A stretch of 64,000 nt of DNA from Hyphomicrobiales bacterium (GTDB taxonomy: Bacteria; Pseudomonadota; Alphaproteobacteria; Rhizobiales; Rhizobiaceae): the NCBI GenBank assembly GCA_900468625.1, contig UBUL01000014.1, positions 1 through 64,000 on the forward strand, given 5' to 3'. Below, one piece after another: positions 9,010 to 17,553 of this stretch. How positions within the stretch are numbered: position 1 is the first letter of the stretch; each line of letters begins with the position of its first letter. A model generated the notes under the pieces. That model made no database searches, was not told where the DNA came from, and saw only the letters and a program-made list of their open reading frames with translations. The position numbers and the translations under genes were made by a program.

Positions 9010-9404
9010 GCTTCGATGACGCCGACAGCGCTGGATGCATTACCTGCCATCTGCACCGACACGTGCCACGCCGAAGCCTTCTCGGAGACCCAGATTTGCT
9101 AAGGTATCATTGCGATAGCGTACACGAACGCCTTGCCGCCAAAGAACGACCACCCGGCGTTCCCAATTCTTCCGTCCGCCACACGGTCTTCCACATACTT
9201 TCGATCCTTCATAAAAAATTGAATGGCACGAGCGAGAGGGGAGCCTCATCGCCGCAATCGCCAACGGGAGATTGCGATCTAAAAGGATCGAACTAGCCAA
9301 GGGCAACTCACAACGGCAAAGAAGATCGGCCGCTGCAAGCCGCCGATCACTATATGTGAAGTTAAGCTTTACAGTTTGCCTTTGCTTATGATAGCGATGC
9401 CTCC
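9010..9404. other. Intergenic stretch without a recognisable gene
   Basis: Between the small membrane ORF and the MarR gene I see no convincing coding sequence on either strand. The open frames here lack recognisable family motifs and start sites with a Shine-Dalgarno. The last 60 bases (AT-richer, around 9350-9400) presumably hold the MarR promoter. Confidence 0.5.
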
Positions 9405-9854
9405 ATGATCGAAAACGCCGCCAAACCACCCCTCGCCTCCACAGTCGCCGAAGAGCTCAGAGGCTTCGCAAGCAAACTGAAGCGCAAGCTGCGCGAGCAG
9501 GGCCATGCCGGAGACCTGACGCAAAGCCAGGCGTCGGCGCTCGTCCGGCTTGAGAAGGAAGGCCCGATGACCACCTCGGCGCTGGCGCGAGCAGAAGGCA
9601 TGCGCCCGCAATCGATGGGCGCGCTGCTCTCCGCGCTGGATACGATGGGCCTCGTTTCAGGAATGCCCGACCCCTCGGATGGCCGGCAGACCATTCTCTC
9701 GCTCACGGAGAAATGCCGCCGCCTGATCCAGGAGGGCCGCGCCGCTCGCCAGGACTGGCTCAGCCGTACCATCGAAGCCAGGCTTTCGCCCGAAGAGCAA
9801 AGCCAGGTGCTGGCCGCCATCGGCCTGCTGCAGCGGCTGGTCGAGCAGGATTAG
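9405..9854 (+). CDS. MarR-family transcriptional regulator
   Basis: A 149-residue MarR protein. The N-terminal dimerisation helix is followed by LTQSQASALVRLEKEGPMTTSALARA, the recognition helix MRPQSMGALLSALDTMGLV and the wing DPSDGRQTILSLT. The C-terminal helices end in LLQRLVEQD. It lies 35 bp upstream of an isochorismatase-fold gene, a membrane-protein gene and an MFS exporter gene on the same strand. A MarR repressor next to an exporter is the usual drug or toxicant resistance arrangement; the effector is unknown. Confidence 0.93.
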   Translation: MIENAAKPPLASTVAEELRGFASKLKRKLREQGHAGDLTQSQASALVRLEKEGPMTTSALARAEGMRPQSMGALLSALDTMGLVSGMPDPSDGRQTILSLTEKCRRLIQEGRAARQDWLSRTIEARLSPEEQSQVLAAIGLLQRLVEQD

Positions 9855-9889
9855 ACTAGACTTTCCTTCCTTACACCTTAGGATATCCC

Positions 9890-10456
9890 ATGGCCCTGAC
9901 CGCATTGGATCCACAGACCGCCCTAATCGTGGTCGATCTCCAGAAAGGGGTCATGAGCGCAGCGACGATGGAACCAATCGCCCCTGTCATCGACCGCGCC
10001 GTGGCGCTTATTCGCGCCTTCCGGCAGCACGATCTGCCCGTCGTCCTCGTCAATGCCGCCGGCACCGCGCCGGGGCGCACGGAGCAGCCCAAGCGCCACA
10101 CCGGACCGCTGCCGGACGGCTTTACGGATTTCATTCCCGAACTCGAGCGGCAGCCGGGCGATCTCGTCGTGACGAAATACAGCTGGGGTGCCTTTGCGAC
10201 GACCGACCTCGACGTCCGTCTCAAGTCCCTCGGCGTCACGCAGGTGGTGGTCATCGGTGTCGCGACCGGAACCGGGGTCGAGGCGACCGCGCGGCAGGCC
10301 TTTGAGGCCGGGTACAATGTCGCACTCGCGATCGACGCAATGACCGACACGCGGCCCGAGGCCCATGCCTACAGCATCAAGAACGTCTTTCCCCGGCTCG
10401 GCGAAACCGCGACGGCGGAAGAGATCATGACCGAACTCGCGAAACGGAACACCTAG
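9890..10456 (+). CDS. Isochorismatase-fold protein with nucleophilic Cys replaced
   Basis: A 188-residue cysteine-hydrolase-fold protein. The acidic residue (D16 in IVVDLQKG) and the lysine (K96 in VTKYSWGAF) of the usual Asp-Lys-Cys triad are present. At the nucleophile position the family signature ATxxCVExTAR reads ATGTGVEATAR, with Gly129 instead of Cys. True isochorismatases (EntB/PhzD type) also have Gly there and act by acid catalysis on a vinyl ether, so the protein may be a non-amidase hydrolase. Its stop is 1 bp before the next ATG, and it follows the MarR gene. Confidence 0.88.
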   Translation: MALTALDPQTALIVVDLQKGVMSAATMEPIAPVIDRAVALIRAFRQHDLPVVLVNAAGTAPGRTEQPKRHTGPLPDGFTDFIPELERQPGDLVVTKYSWGAFATTDLDVRLKSLGVTQVVVIGVATGTGVEATARQAFEAGYNVALAIDAMTDTRPEAHAYSIKNVFPRLGETATAEEIMTELAKRNT

Positions 10457-10457
10457 G

Positions 10458-10787
10458 ATGAACGTCCTCCACACTCTCTCGCTGCTTGCCGGCGGTGCCT
10501 TTCTGATGAATGCAATTCCGCACCTCGTCAGCGGCGTCCTCGGCCGCCCCTTCCAATCGCCCTTCGCCAGGCCGCCCGGCGAGGGCCTGTCGTCACCGAC
10601 CGTGAATGTCCTCTGGGGCTTCGCCAATCTCGTACTGGCCTATCTGCTTCTCATCCGCTTCGGCGGCGTGAACTTGGACGGTGCCGCGGATGTCGTATCC
10701 GCGGGCCTCGGAGCTTTCGCAATCGCCCTGTTTTCCGCCCGTCACTTCGGCCGGTTCCATGGTGGGAACGCGCGGGAACGACAATGA
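10458..10787 (+). CDS. Small integral membrane protein, unknown function
   Basis: A 109-residue protein with three hydrophobic stretches: residues 4-25 (HTLSLLAGGAFLMNAIPHLV), 48-67 (VNVLWGFANLVLAYLLLI) and 78-95 (ADVVSAGLGAFAIALFSA). The tail is basic and His-rich. No domain is recognised. It starts 1 bp after the isochorismatase-fold gene and overlaps the MFS gene by 4 bp, so it is part of a tightly coupled operon and could assist the exporter, or buffer a membrane-active substrate. Confidence 0.78.
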   Translation: MNVLHTLSLLAGGAFLMNAIPHLVSGVLGRPFQSPFARPPGEGLSSPTVNVLWGFANLVLAYLLLIRFGGVNLDGAADVVSAGLGAFAIALFSARHFGRFHGGNARERQ

Positions 10788-12001
10788 CGCAACAGACGCT
10801 GCGAACCTTCCGGTCGCTCCGCCACTATAACTACCGGCTCTGGGCGGCGGGCGCGCTCGTGTCGAATATCGGCACCTGGGTCCAGCGAACCGCACAGGAC
10901 TGGCTCGTTTTCGCCGAACTGACGCGACATAACGGCTCGGCTGTGGGCATCGTCATGGCCCTGCAGTTTGCACCGCAATTTCTGCTGCTTCCCTGGTCCG
11001 GTCTTGCCGCCGACAGTCTGAACCAGCGCAAGCTCCTGATGGCGACGCAGGCGACGATGGGCGCGCTTGCGCTTGCGCTCGGCATCCTCACCGTCACGGG
11101 CCTCGTGCAGCTCTGGCACGTCTACGTTTTCGCCTTCCTGTTCGGCAGCGCGGCCGCCCTCGACGCGCCGGTCCGCCAGACCTTCGTTGCGGAGCTGGTC
11201 GGCGACGACGATCTGCCGAATGCGGTGGCGCTGAACTCCATGTCGTTCAATCTCGCGCGGATGATCGGCCCGGCTGTGTCGGGCGTCGCGATCGCCACCG
11301 TCGGTACCGGATGGGGCTTTCTCGCCAATGGCGCATCCTTCCTGGCCGTCCTGATTTCTCTGACACTGTTGCGGCAGTCAGAGCTGCGGCCGAACAGGCG
11401 GGCGCCGCGCGCCAAGGGTCGCTTTATAGAGGGCTTGCGCTATGTCCGCGCGCGCCCCGACCTCGTCGCAATCCTGTTCATGCTGTTCTTCATCGGCACT
11501 TTCGGCCTGAACTTTCCGATCTTCGTTTCGACGATGGGCGTGCGCATCTTCCATGCCGATGCCGCCGGCTATGGGCTGCTGTCATCTATCATGGCGGTCG
11601 GCACGATCACGGGCGCATTCCTGAATGCCGGCCGCGATCGCATCGAATTCCGCAATCTGATCGTCAGCGCCACGGTGTTCGGCCTCGGCTGTGTGCTGGC
11701 GGCGCTCGCGCCCGGCTACTGGTTCTTCGCGGCAGCGCTTGTCGTCATCGGCGTTGCGGCACTTTCCTTCACCAACGCCACCAACAGCCTGATGCAGCTT
11801 TCGACTGAGGCTACGATGCGCGGGCGGGTAATGGCGCTGCGCGTCGGCATCGCGCTCGGTGGCACGCCGATCGGAGCACCCATCGTTGGCTGGGTGGCCG
11901 ACCACGAAAGCCCGCGCTGGGCGATGGCGATCGCGGCAGCGTCGGGAGTGATTGCAGCGGCGATCGGCGTCTTTGCCAACCAAGAAACAGGCGGGAATTA
12001 G
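10784..12001 (+). CDS. MFS exporter, EntS/MFS_3 type
   Basis: A 405-residue major facilitator protein. The start RSLRHYNYRLWAAGALVSNIGTWVQRTAQDW is the signature of the MFS_3 (enterobactin-exporter-like) group. The cytoplasmic loop LAADSLNQRKLL corresponds to the loop 2-3 motif. About twelve hydrophobic helices follow, with a charged central loop around RPNRRAPRAKGR. The start ATG overlaps the preceding stop. Its operon with a MarR regulator suggests export of a small toxic or signalling compound. Its specificity cannot be deduced. Confidence 0.95.
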   Translation: MTQQTLRTFRSLRHYNYRLWAAGALVSNIGTWVQRTAQDWLVFAELTRHNGSAVGIVMALQFAPQFLLLPWSGLAADSLNQRKLLMATQATMGALALALGILTVTGLVQLWHVYVFAFLFGSAAALDAPVRQTFVAELVGDDDLPNAVALNSMSFNLARMIGPAVSGVAIATVGTGWGFLANGASFLAVLISLTLLRQSELRPNRRAPRAKGRFIEGLRYVRARPDLVAILFMLFFIGTFGLNFPIFVSTMGVRIFHADAAGYGLLSSIMAVGTITGAFLNAGRDRIEFRNLIVSATVFGLGCVLAALAPGYWFFAAALVVIGVAALSFTNATNSLMQLSTEATMRGRVMALRVGIALGGTPIGAPIVGWVADHESPRWAMAIAAASGVIAAAIGVFANQETGGN

Positions 12002-12324
12002 GTCGTGATCAAAGTCCTGTCCCTCGTTTTGGCGGGATTGCGGCTGGTGTCAAAGGGCGACGACATCGCGAAGACGCATGGGGGTTCGGCTGTGTTTTGG
12101 CGTGGGATATTCAGTGCTGATTGAGACGGCATCTCGGCCGTGCGTCCACAACCGGCAGATACCCCCCGCGTCGAGTGAGACGAACCCAGGCGGTGTTGCC
12201 TTTTGGGCAATCAATAATGCGCACAATTGTTCTTTATTAGAACACTGAATTCCCCCATCATCCCGTCATTGGTGGATAACGAGACAAAAAGTCCGATCGC
12301 CCAATCAACAGGGGAACTATCAGA
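12002..12324. promoter_or_regulatory. Promoter region of the NMT1-type ABC operon with an inverted repeat
   Basis: No gene is seen in this 323-bp stretch. A perfect 6-bp inverted repeat TGTTCT-N5-AGAACA lies at 12228-12244, about 80 bp before the substrate-binding-protein ATG in an AT-rich segment, a suitable place for an operator or promoter element. I looked for a thiamine-type riboswitch because of the NMT1 family downstream and saw none of its conserved stretches. Confidence 0.4.
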
Positions 12325-13359
12325 ATGTCACAATTCATGATGAATCGCCGCCGCTTCCTGTCCGACGCTGCTTTAGTCGCAGGCCTTGCCGCGACCCAGA
12401 CTTTCGTCGGCATTCGTGCCGGCAAGGCGGCCGACGTTGCGGAAGTGCGCATGCAGCTCGGCTGGCTCGCTTCCAACGGCCTGCTCGGTGAGGTTGCAGC
12501 CCAGAAAAAGGACTTCTTTGCCGAACAGGGCATCAACCTGACCATCGTGCCCGGCGGCCCGAATGTCGATGGCGTCGCCGGTGTTGCGGCCGGTCAATCC
12601 ACGATCGGGCAGATCTCCTCCAGCCCCTCCGTCATGCTCGCCCGCTCGGCCGGCATGCCCGTCAAGGCGTTTCTGGCCGGATATCGTAAGCATCCGTTTA
12701 CATATTTCTCGCTGAAGAAGGCGCCGATCCGCGAGCCGAAAGACCTGATCGGCAAGACGATCGCCACGCAGCCGACTGCCTTCATTCTTCTGCGCGCGCT
12801 GCTGGCCAAAAATGGCATTCCGGAAGACAAGGTGAAGATGGTCAACATGGGTTCCGACATGAACCAGCTGATGACCGGTCAGGCCGATGCCGTCACCGGC
12901 TGGGTGACGAACACCAATGCGCTGAAGGTGCTCGGCAACGAGCGCGTCGACATGATGCTGTGGGATGCCGGCCTGCAGCTCTACGCCAACGTCTATTACA
13001 CGACCGACGAACAGCTCGACAAACATTCCGACGTGCTGGTGCGTTTCACCACGGCCGCTGCCAAGGGTTGGGGCTATGTCCGCGACCATCCGGAAGAAGC
13101 CGTCAGCATGCTGGTCGAGGCCTATCCCAATCTCGACAAGGCGAGCGAGCTCGAGGCTGTCCGTGCCGTCATCGATTTCTCCTTCGGCGACAGTACCAAG
13201 CAGACCGGCTGGGGCGCGATGAACAAGGACAATTGGGCCGCCCAGATCAAGGCCTATGCCGATCTCAAGCAGTTTACGGGCACTACCCCGACCGTCGACG
13301 AGGTCGCCACCATGGCGATCCTCGACGCAACAACCGAAATCCGCAAGCAGATCGGGTGA
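12325..13359 (+). CDS. ABC importer substrate-binding protein, NMT1/THI5-like
   Basis: A 344-residue periplasmic protein. The N-terminus has a twin-arginine signal (NRRRFLSDAALVAGLAA) ending around residue 34. The body has the SsuA/TauA/NMT1 fold: LGWLASNGLLGEVAAQKKDFFAEQGINL, GQISSSPSVMLARS and LIGKTIATQPT. Relatives bind aromatic sulfonates, taurine, nitrate or pyrimidines; the ligand here is unknown. It is the first gene of an operon continuing with ATPase, permease and four catabolic enzymes, so the ligand is probably the substrate of those enzymes. Confidence 0.93.
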   Translation: MSQFMMNRRRFLSDAALVAGLAATQTFVGIRAGKAADVAEVRMQLGWLASNGLLGEVAAQKKDFFAEQGINLTIVPGGPNVDGVAGVAAGQSTIGQISSSPSVMLARSAGMPVKAFLAGYRKHPFTYFSLKKAPIREPKDLIGKTIATQPTAFILLRALLAKNGIPEDKVKMVNMGSDMNQLMTGQADAVTGWVTNTNALKVLGNERVDMMLWDAGLQLYANVYYTTDEQLDKHSDVLVRFTTAAAKGWGYVRDHPEEAVSMLVEAYPNLDKASELEAVRAVIDFSFGDSTKQTGWGAMNKDNWAAQIKAYADLKQFTGTTPTVDEVATMAILDATTEIRKQIG

Positions 13360-13364
13360 ACGCC

Positions 13365-14183
13365 ATGATGAGCGCCCTCACCATCAAACAGCCGCAGCCG
13401 CTACCGGCAAGTGAAACGGCAAGACTTGCCGTTTCCATTCGCGATCTCGATATCCGTTTCGGCGACAAGGGCAATGAATTCACGGCCTTGTCCAACGTGT
13501 CGGTCGACATTTCGGAAGGATCGTTCGTGACCATGCTTGGGCCGTCCGGCTGCGGCAAGTCGACCCTGCTGCGCTGCGTCGCCGATCTTGTCCATATCAG
13601 CGACGGTTCGGTGTCGGTATTCGGCCGGCCGCCGCGTCAGGCGCGCGAGGGTCGCGACTTCGCCTTCGTGTTCCAGGAAGCAACGCTTTTGCCCTGGCGG
13701 AGCGTCATCGACAATGTCCGCCTGCCGCTGGAAGTCGGCAGGCATGACAAGAGCTCCTATGCCGATCCCATGGAACTGCTCGCTCTTGTCGGCCTCAAGG
13801 GACGCGAAAATGCTCTGCCGCACGAGTTGTCGGGCGGCATGCGCCAGCGCGTCGCCATCGCCCGCGCCCTGGTGACCAAACCGCGTATCCTTTTGATGGA
13901 TGAGCCCTTCGGTGCTCTCGATGAAATCACCCGCGACAAGCTCAACGAGGAACTCTTACGCATCTGGCGTGAAACGGGCACGACCATCGTCTTCGTGACC
14001 CACTCCATCCCCGAAGCGGTCTTCCTCGGTGAGCATGTGCTGATGCTGCAGGCGCATCCCGGCCGGGTGAAAGAGTTCATGAAGGTCGATCTTCCCTATC
14101 CCCGCGTCCTTGCGATGCGCGACACAGTCGACTTCATCAAGGTGACCGCGCATCTGCGCGCGCTGCTGGAGGAATGCATATGA
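13365..14183 (+). CDS. ABC importer ATP-binding protein, TauB/SsuB type
   Basis: About 272 residues. The Walker A is GPSGCGKST, the Q-loop VFQEATLLPW, the signature LSGGMRQRVAIARAL, Walker B ILLMDEPFGALD and the H-loop FVTHSIPEA. These are all intact and of the nitrate/taurine/sulfonate class. The frame is open well upstream inside the preceding gene. The ATG-ATG at 13365-13370, five bases after the preceding stop, gives the standard N-terminus; a GTG at 13356 is an alternative. It energises the permease whose gene overlaps its stop. Confidence 0.94.
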   Translation: MMSALTIKQPQPLPASETARLAVSIRDLDIRFGDKGNEFTALSNVSVDISEGSFVTMLGPSGCGKSTLLRCVADLVHISDGSVSVFGRPPRQAREGRDFAFVFQEATLLPWRSVIDNVRLPLEVGRHDKSSYADPMELLALVGLKGRENALPHELSGGMRQRVAIARALVTKPRILLMDEPFGALDEITRDKLNEELLRIWRETGTTIVFVTHSIPEAVFLGEHVLMLQAHPGRVKEFMKVDLPYPRVLAMRDTVDFIKVTAHLRALLEECI

Positions 14184-15013
14184 GCAACGCCGTGCACTCC
14201 GACATCGGCAGTATCGCCAAGGCACCGCGCAAGGTCGCCATCCTCGACGCAACGGTCGGCGTGCTTTCCTCGCACATGCCGGCGATCTTTGCGGCACTCG
14301 GCTGCATCGTGCTGTGGCAAGCGGTCATCTGGATCTTCAAGATCCCGACCTTCATGGCGCCGAGCCCGCTCGACGTCCTCTATGCCTTCCACGACAATGC
14401 CGCGACGCTGACCAGAAACGTCCTGCCGACCGTGCTCGAGGCAATCCTCGGCTTCGTCTTCGGCAATCTCATCGCCATCCTCTTGGCGATCTGGTTCGTC
14501 CATAGCGCCACCGCCGAGAAGGCCTTCTACCCAATCGCCGTCTTCGTCAAGGCGATCCCGATCATCGCGCTTGCGCCGATCCTCGTCCTGAGCTTCGGCA
14601 ATGGCGTCGCTCCGAAGATCATCATCGCCGGCCTGATCTGCTTCTTCCCGACGCTGGTCAACATGGTCCAGGGACTTCGCTCAGCCAGCCCCGCGATGCT
14701 CGACCTGATGCGCGTGCTTTCTGCCAGCAACTCCGAGATCCTCTGGAAGGTCCGCCTGCCAAGCTCGCTGCCATTCCTGTTCGCCGCGCTGAAGATCGCG
14801 GCAACGAGCAGTGTGATGGGCGCGATCGTCGCGGAATGGATCGGCTCCAGCTTCGGGCTCGGCGCGCTCATCATCGAGGCGACCTACAATTTCCGCTCGC
14901 CGCTGCTTTACGCAACGGTCGTCATCGCAGCACTTTTGGCCGTGATCCTCTTCTTCATCGTCTCGGTTACCGAGGCGAAGATGATCCGCTGGAAACCGAG
15001 CGGCCAGCACTAA
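14180..15013 (+). CDS. ABC importer permease, TauC/SsuC type
   Basis: A 277-residue inner-membrane permease with about six hydrophobic helices and the cytoplasmic EAA loop (LPSSLPFLFAALKIAATSSVMGAI region, residues about 190-215). An ATG at 14174 is in frame, but GGAGG at 14168-14172 is correctly spaced only for the ATG at 14180, which overlaps the ATPase stop as ATGA. It would form a homodimer with the ATPase pair and receive substrate from the NMT1-type binding protein. Confidence 0.93.
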   Translation: MSNAVHSDIGSIAKAPRKVAILDATVGVLSSHMPAIFAALGCIVLWQAVIWIFKIPTFMAPSPLDVLYAFHDNAATLTRNVLPTVLEAILGFVFGNLIAILLAIWFVHSATAEKAFYPIAVFVKAIPIIALAPILVLSFGNGVAPKIIIAGLICFFPTLVNMVQGLRSASPAMLDLMRVLSASNSEILWKVRLPSSLPFLFAALKIAATSSVMGAIVAEWIGSSFGLGALIIEATYNFRSPLLYATVVIAALLAVILFFIVSVTEAKMIRWKPSGQH

Positions 15014-15040
15014 AACCTAAAAAACATCGAGGGAACTCCA

Positions 15041-16399
15041 ATGGAACAGGTTATTCACCAGCCTGCACGGGACATCCGTGTCGTCGATCGCTCCGATGTC
15101 GTCGTGGTCGGCGGCGGCCCGGCAGGAATTGCCGCAGCCGTATCGGCTGCACGCAACGGCGCCAGCGTCACGCTGCTCGAACGTTATCCCTATGTCGGCG
15201 GGCTTGCCGCCGGCGGCATGGTTCTGGTGCTCGACGACATGATCAACGAGCTCGAGATCACGGTGCGCGGCATCTGCATGGAGATGATCGAGCGCATGAA
15301 GGGTTGGGGGCTTTGCGTAACGCCGACCGATCGTGATCGCCTGATCGAATTCCGCGATACGCCGGAAGCCTGGCAGCGCTGGGCGCGCTGGGGTCTCTTC
15401 GACTTCCATACGCAATCGATGCCACATCCGATCTGCTTTTCGGCCGCTTTCGATCCCGACGCCTTCAAGCGCGCCGCCTATGACATGATCGCCGAAGCGA
15501 AGATCAAACTCCGAACCCACAGCTGGTTCTCCTCGGCGATCGTCGAGGGTGGCGCAATCAAGGGCGTGATCTGCCAGACGAAGGACGGCATGCAGGCGAT
15601 CCTCGGCGATGTCGTCATCGACACAACGGGCGATCTCGATGTCGCCGCAAGCGCGAGTGCTTCCCATGTCGAATCCAACTTCATCTTGACGACGGTGTCG
15701 CGCTGGGGCGGGGTGGATACGGAGGCTGCGGAGCGCTTCGAACAGCAGGAGCCTGAAGCCTTCAAGGCACTCGACCACGAAGCCAAGCGGCTGATCGGCG
15801 GCTGCTGGTCCTTCTGGTGGCTGAAGACGCCGCTGCCCGGCGTCGTCTGGCTGAACTGCCCGCACATGCCGACGCTGAGCGGGCTGAAGGTCGAGGATCT
15901 GACCAAGGCGGAGATGGAAGGCCGCTCCCGGATTGCCAAGCTGCTCGATTTCGCACGCGAAAAGATGCCGGGCTTCGAGAATGCCTATGTCGTCGATTTC
16001 GCGCCGCAGACCGGCGTGCGCCAGACCCGCCTGCTGCAGGGAGACTATGTCGTGACGAAGGACGACGTCATGACCCGTCGCCATTTTGCCGACACGGTCT
16101 GCCGCGGCCGCGATTACTACACGCCGTACCGCGCCATGCTGCCGAAGGAAATCGACCAGCTGATCGTCGCCGGCCGGCATTATTCGGCAACGCCGCAGGC
16201 ACAGAAATCCAGCCGCGAGATCCCGCCTTGCATGGCGATGGGCGAAGCGGCGGGCGTGGCCGCAACCGTCGCCCTCAATGCCGGGTCGACCGTACGCAAG
16301 GCCGATATCCGAGCCATTCAGAAACAGATGCGGGCTCAGGGTGCCGATCCCGGCGACATCCCCTCGGAAAACGCCACATATTTGGAGGCTGCAGAATGA
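15041..16399 (+). CDS. FAD-dependent oxidoreductase (FAD_oxidored family)
   Basis: A 452-residue flavoprotein. The dinucleotide-binding motif VVVGGGPAGIAAAVSAARNG sits at residues about 22-41, and the chain continues into TLLERYPYVGG. The C-terminal end RHYSATPQAQKSSREIPPCMAMGEAAGVAA closes the FAD site. The family (PF12831) covers dehydrogenases of poorly defined substrates, sometimes linked to ferredoxin. A ferredoxin gene lies 5 kb downstream on the opposite strand and could be its partner. It sits between the importer and the CoA transferase, overlapping the latter by 4 bp. Confidence 0.93.
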   Translation: MEQVIHQPARDIRVVDRSDVVVVGGGPAGIAAAVSAARNGASVTLLERYPYVGGLAAGGMVLVLDDMINELEITVRGICMEMIERMKGWGLCVTPTDRDRLIEFRDTPEAWQRWARWGLFDFHTQSMPHPICFSAAFDPDAFKRAAYDMIAEAKIKLRTHSWFSSAIVEGGAIKGVICQTKDGMQAILGDVVIDTTGDLDVAASASASHVESNFILTTVSRWGGVDTEAAERFEQQEPEAFKALDHEAKRLIGGCWSFWWLKTPLPGVVWLNCPHMPTLSGLKVEDLTKAEMEGRSRIAKLLDFAREKMPGFENAYVVDFAPQTGVRQTRLLQGDYVVTKDDVMTRRHFADTVCRGRDYYTPYRAMLPKEIDQLIVAGRHYSATPQAQKSSREIPPCMAMGEAAGVAATVALNAGSTVRKADIRAIQKQMRAQGADPGDIPSENATYLEAAE

Positions 16400-17553
16400 C
16401 GACTTTGCCACTCGACGGAATTCGCGTGATCGATTTCACCCAAGTCATGCTCGGGCCGTGCTGCACGCAGGTTCTGGCGGATTACGGCGCCGAAGTCATC
16501 AAGATCGAAAAGGTCAAGATCGGCGATCTCTCGCGCTGGTCGCTCGGCTCCGATCCAGACGGGCTCAACAATCCGGTCTTCTGCTCGCTCAACCGCAACA
16601 AGAAGAGCCTGGCGCTCGATCTGAAGGATGCCAGCGCCCGCAAGACCGTCCAGGCGCTGCTCGAGACGGCCGACGTTGTCGTCAACAACTTCCGGCCTGG
16701 TGTCATGGAGCGCATGGGCTTCGGTTATGAAGACCTGAAGAAGATCAATCCCCGCCTGATCTATGCGGTCGGCACCGGCTTCGGGCTGACTGGCCCCTAT
16801 CAGCACAAGGGCGGTCAAGATGTGCTGGCCCAGGCCGTCTCCGGCGTCATGCGCCGCAAGTCCGACAGTAGCCATCCGACATCCATCTACGCCACGCCGC
16901 TTGCCGACTATTCGGCCGGCATGCATCTCGTCCAGGGCATCCTGCTTGCCCTTCTGCAGCGCGACAAGACCGGCGAAGGCCAGCAGGTGGCCGTAAGCCT
17001 CTACAACTCCATGATCGCCATGCAGATGCAGGAAGGCACGACGCATCTGATGCGGCAGAAGGACCTGAACTGGGGTGCCTTCCCACTGACGGGCGTCTTC
17101 GAGACGACGGACAGCGCAATCGTCATGGTCGGCGCCTTCAAGCCGAACCCCTTGCGCGATATCTGCGAAGCGCTTGAGATCGAGGACCTCTCGCAGTATC
17201 CGCACTATAAGGATTTCGATGCGCAGATGGCACGGCGACCGGAATTGCAGGCAATCTTCCGCGACAATTTCGCCAAGAACAGCACGGCGCACTGGATCGC
17301 GCGGTTAGAAGGCGTCGATATTCTCTGCGCGCCGGTTCGCTCACTGCCGGAGGCATTGAGGGACGAGCAGACCATCATCAACAAGATGATCCTCGAGGCC
17401 GGCGAAACGGCCGCCGGCCCGATCCGCCTGATCGGCTCGCCAATCGACATGTCGGCCGCTGAGGTGACTGTGCGGTTTGCACCGCCACAGCTCGGCCAGC
17501 ACAATGAGGAAATTCTGGCCTCGCTTTCCGGGCTTCAAGGAGACGCCGCATGA
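16396..17553 (+). CDS. CaiB/BaiF-family (type III) CoA transferase
   Basis: A 385-residue type III CoA transferase. The N-terminus LPLDGIRVIDFTQVMLGP, the ADYGAEVIKIE strand and the NRNKKSLALDLK segment are family hallmarks. The catalytic Asp is most likely that of PLADYSAGM near residue 172. Such enzymes transfer CoA from an acyl-CoA to a carboxylate, forming and resolving an aspartyl anhydride. Its gene overlaps both neighbours by 4 bp. With the following enoyl-CoA hydratase it suggests that the imported compound becomes a CoA thioester and is hydrated or cleaved. Confidence 0.95.
   Translation: MTTLPLDGIRVIDFTQVMLGPCCTQVLADYGAEVIKIEKVKIGDLSRWSLGSDPDGLNNPVFCSLNRNKKSLALDLKDASARKTVQALLETADVVVNNFRPGVMERMGFGYEDLKKINPRLIYAVGTGFGLTGPYQHKGGQDVLAQAVSGVMRRKSDSSHPTSIYATPLADYSAGMHLVQGILLALLQRDKTGEGQQVAVSLYNSMIAMQMQEGTTHLMRQKDLNWGAFPLTGVFETTDSAIVMVGAFKPNPLRDICEALEIEDLSQYPHYKDFDAQMARRPELQAIFRDNFAKNSTAHWIARLEGVDILCAPVRSLPEALRDEQTIINKMILEAGETAAGPIRLIGSPIDMSAAEVTVRFAPPQLGQHNEEILASLSGLQGDAA

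Noticed and set aside
8907..9296. A 129-codon frame overlapping the small membrane ORF
   Set aside because: No Shine-Dalgarno, no domain, His- and Cys-rich random-looking composition; the shorter frame at 8911 fits better.
12002..12324. A thiamine (TPP) riboswitch upstream of the NMT1/THI5-like gene
   Set aside because: The conserved stretches of a TPP aptamer are not visible; the NMT1 fold alone does not imply thiamine.
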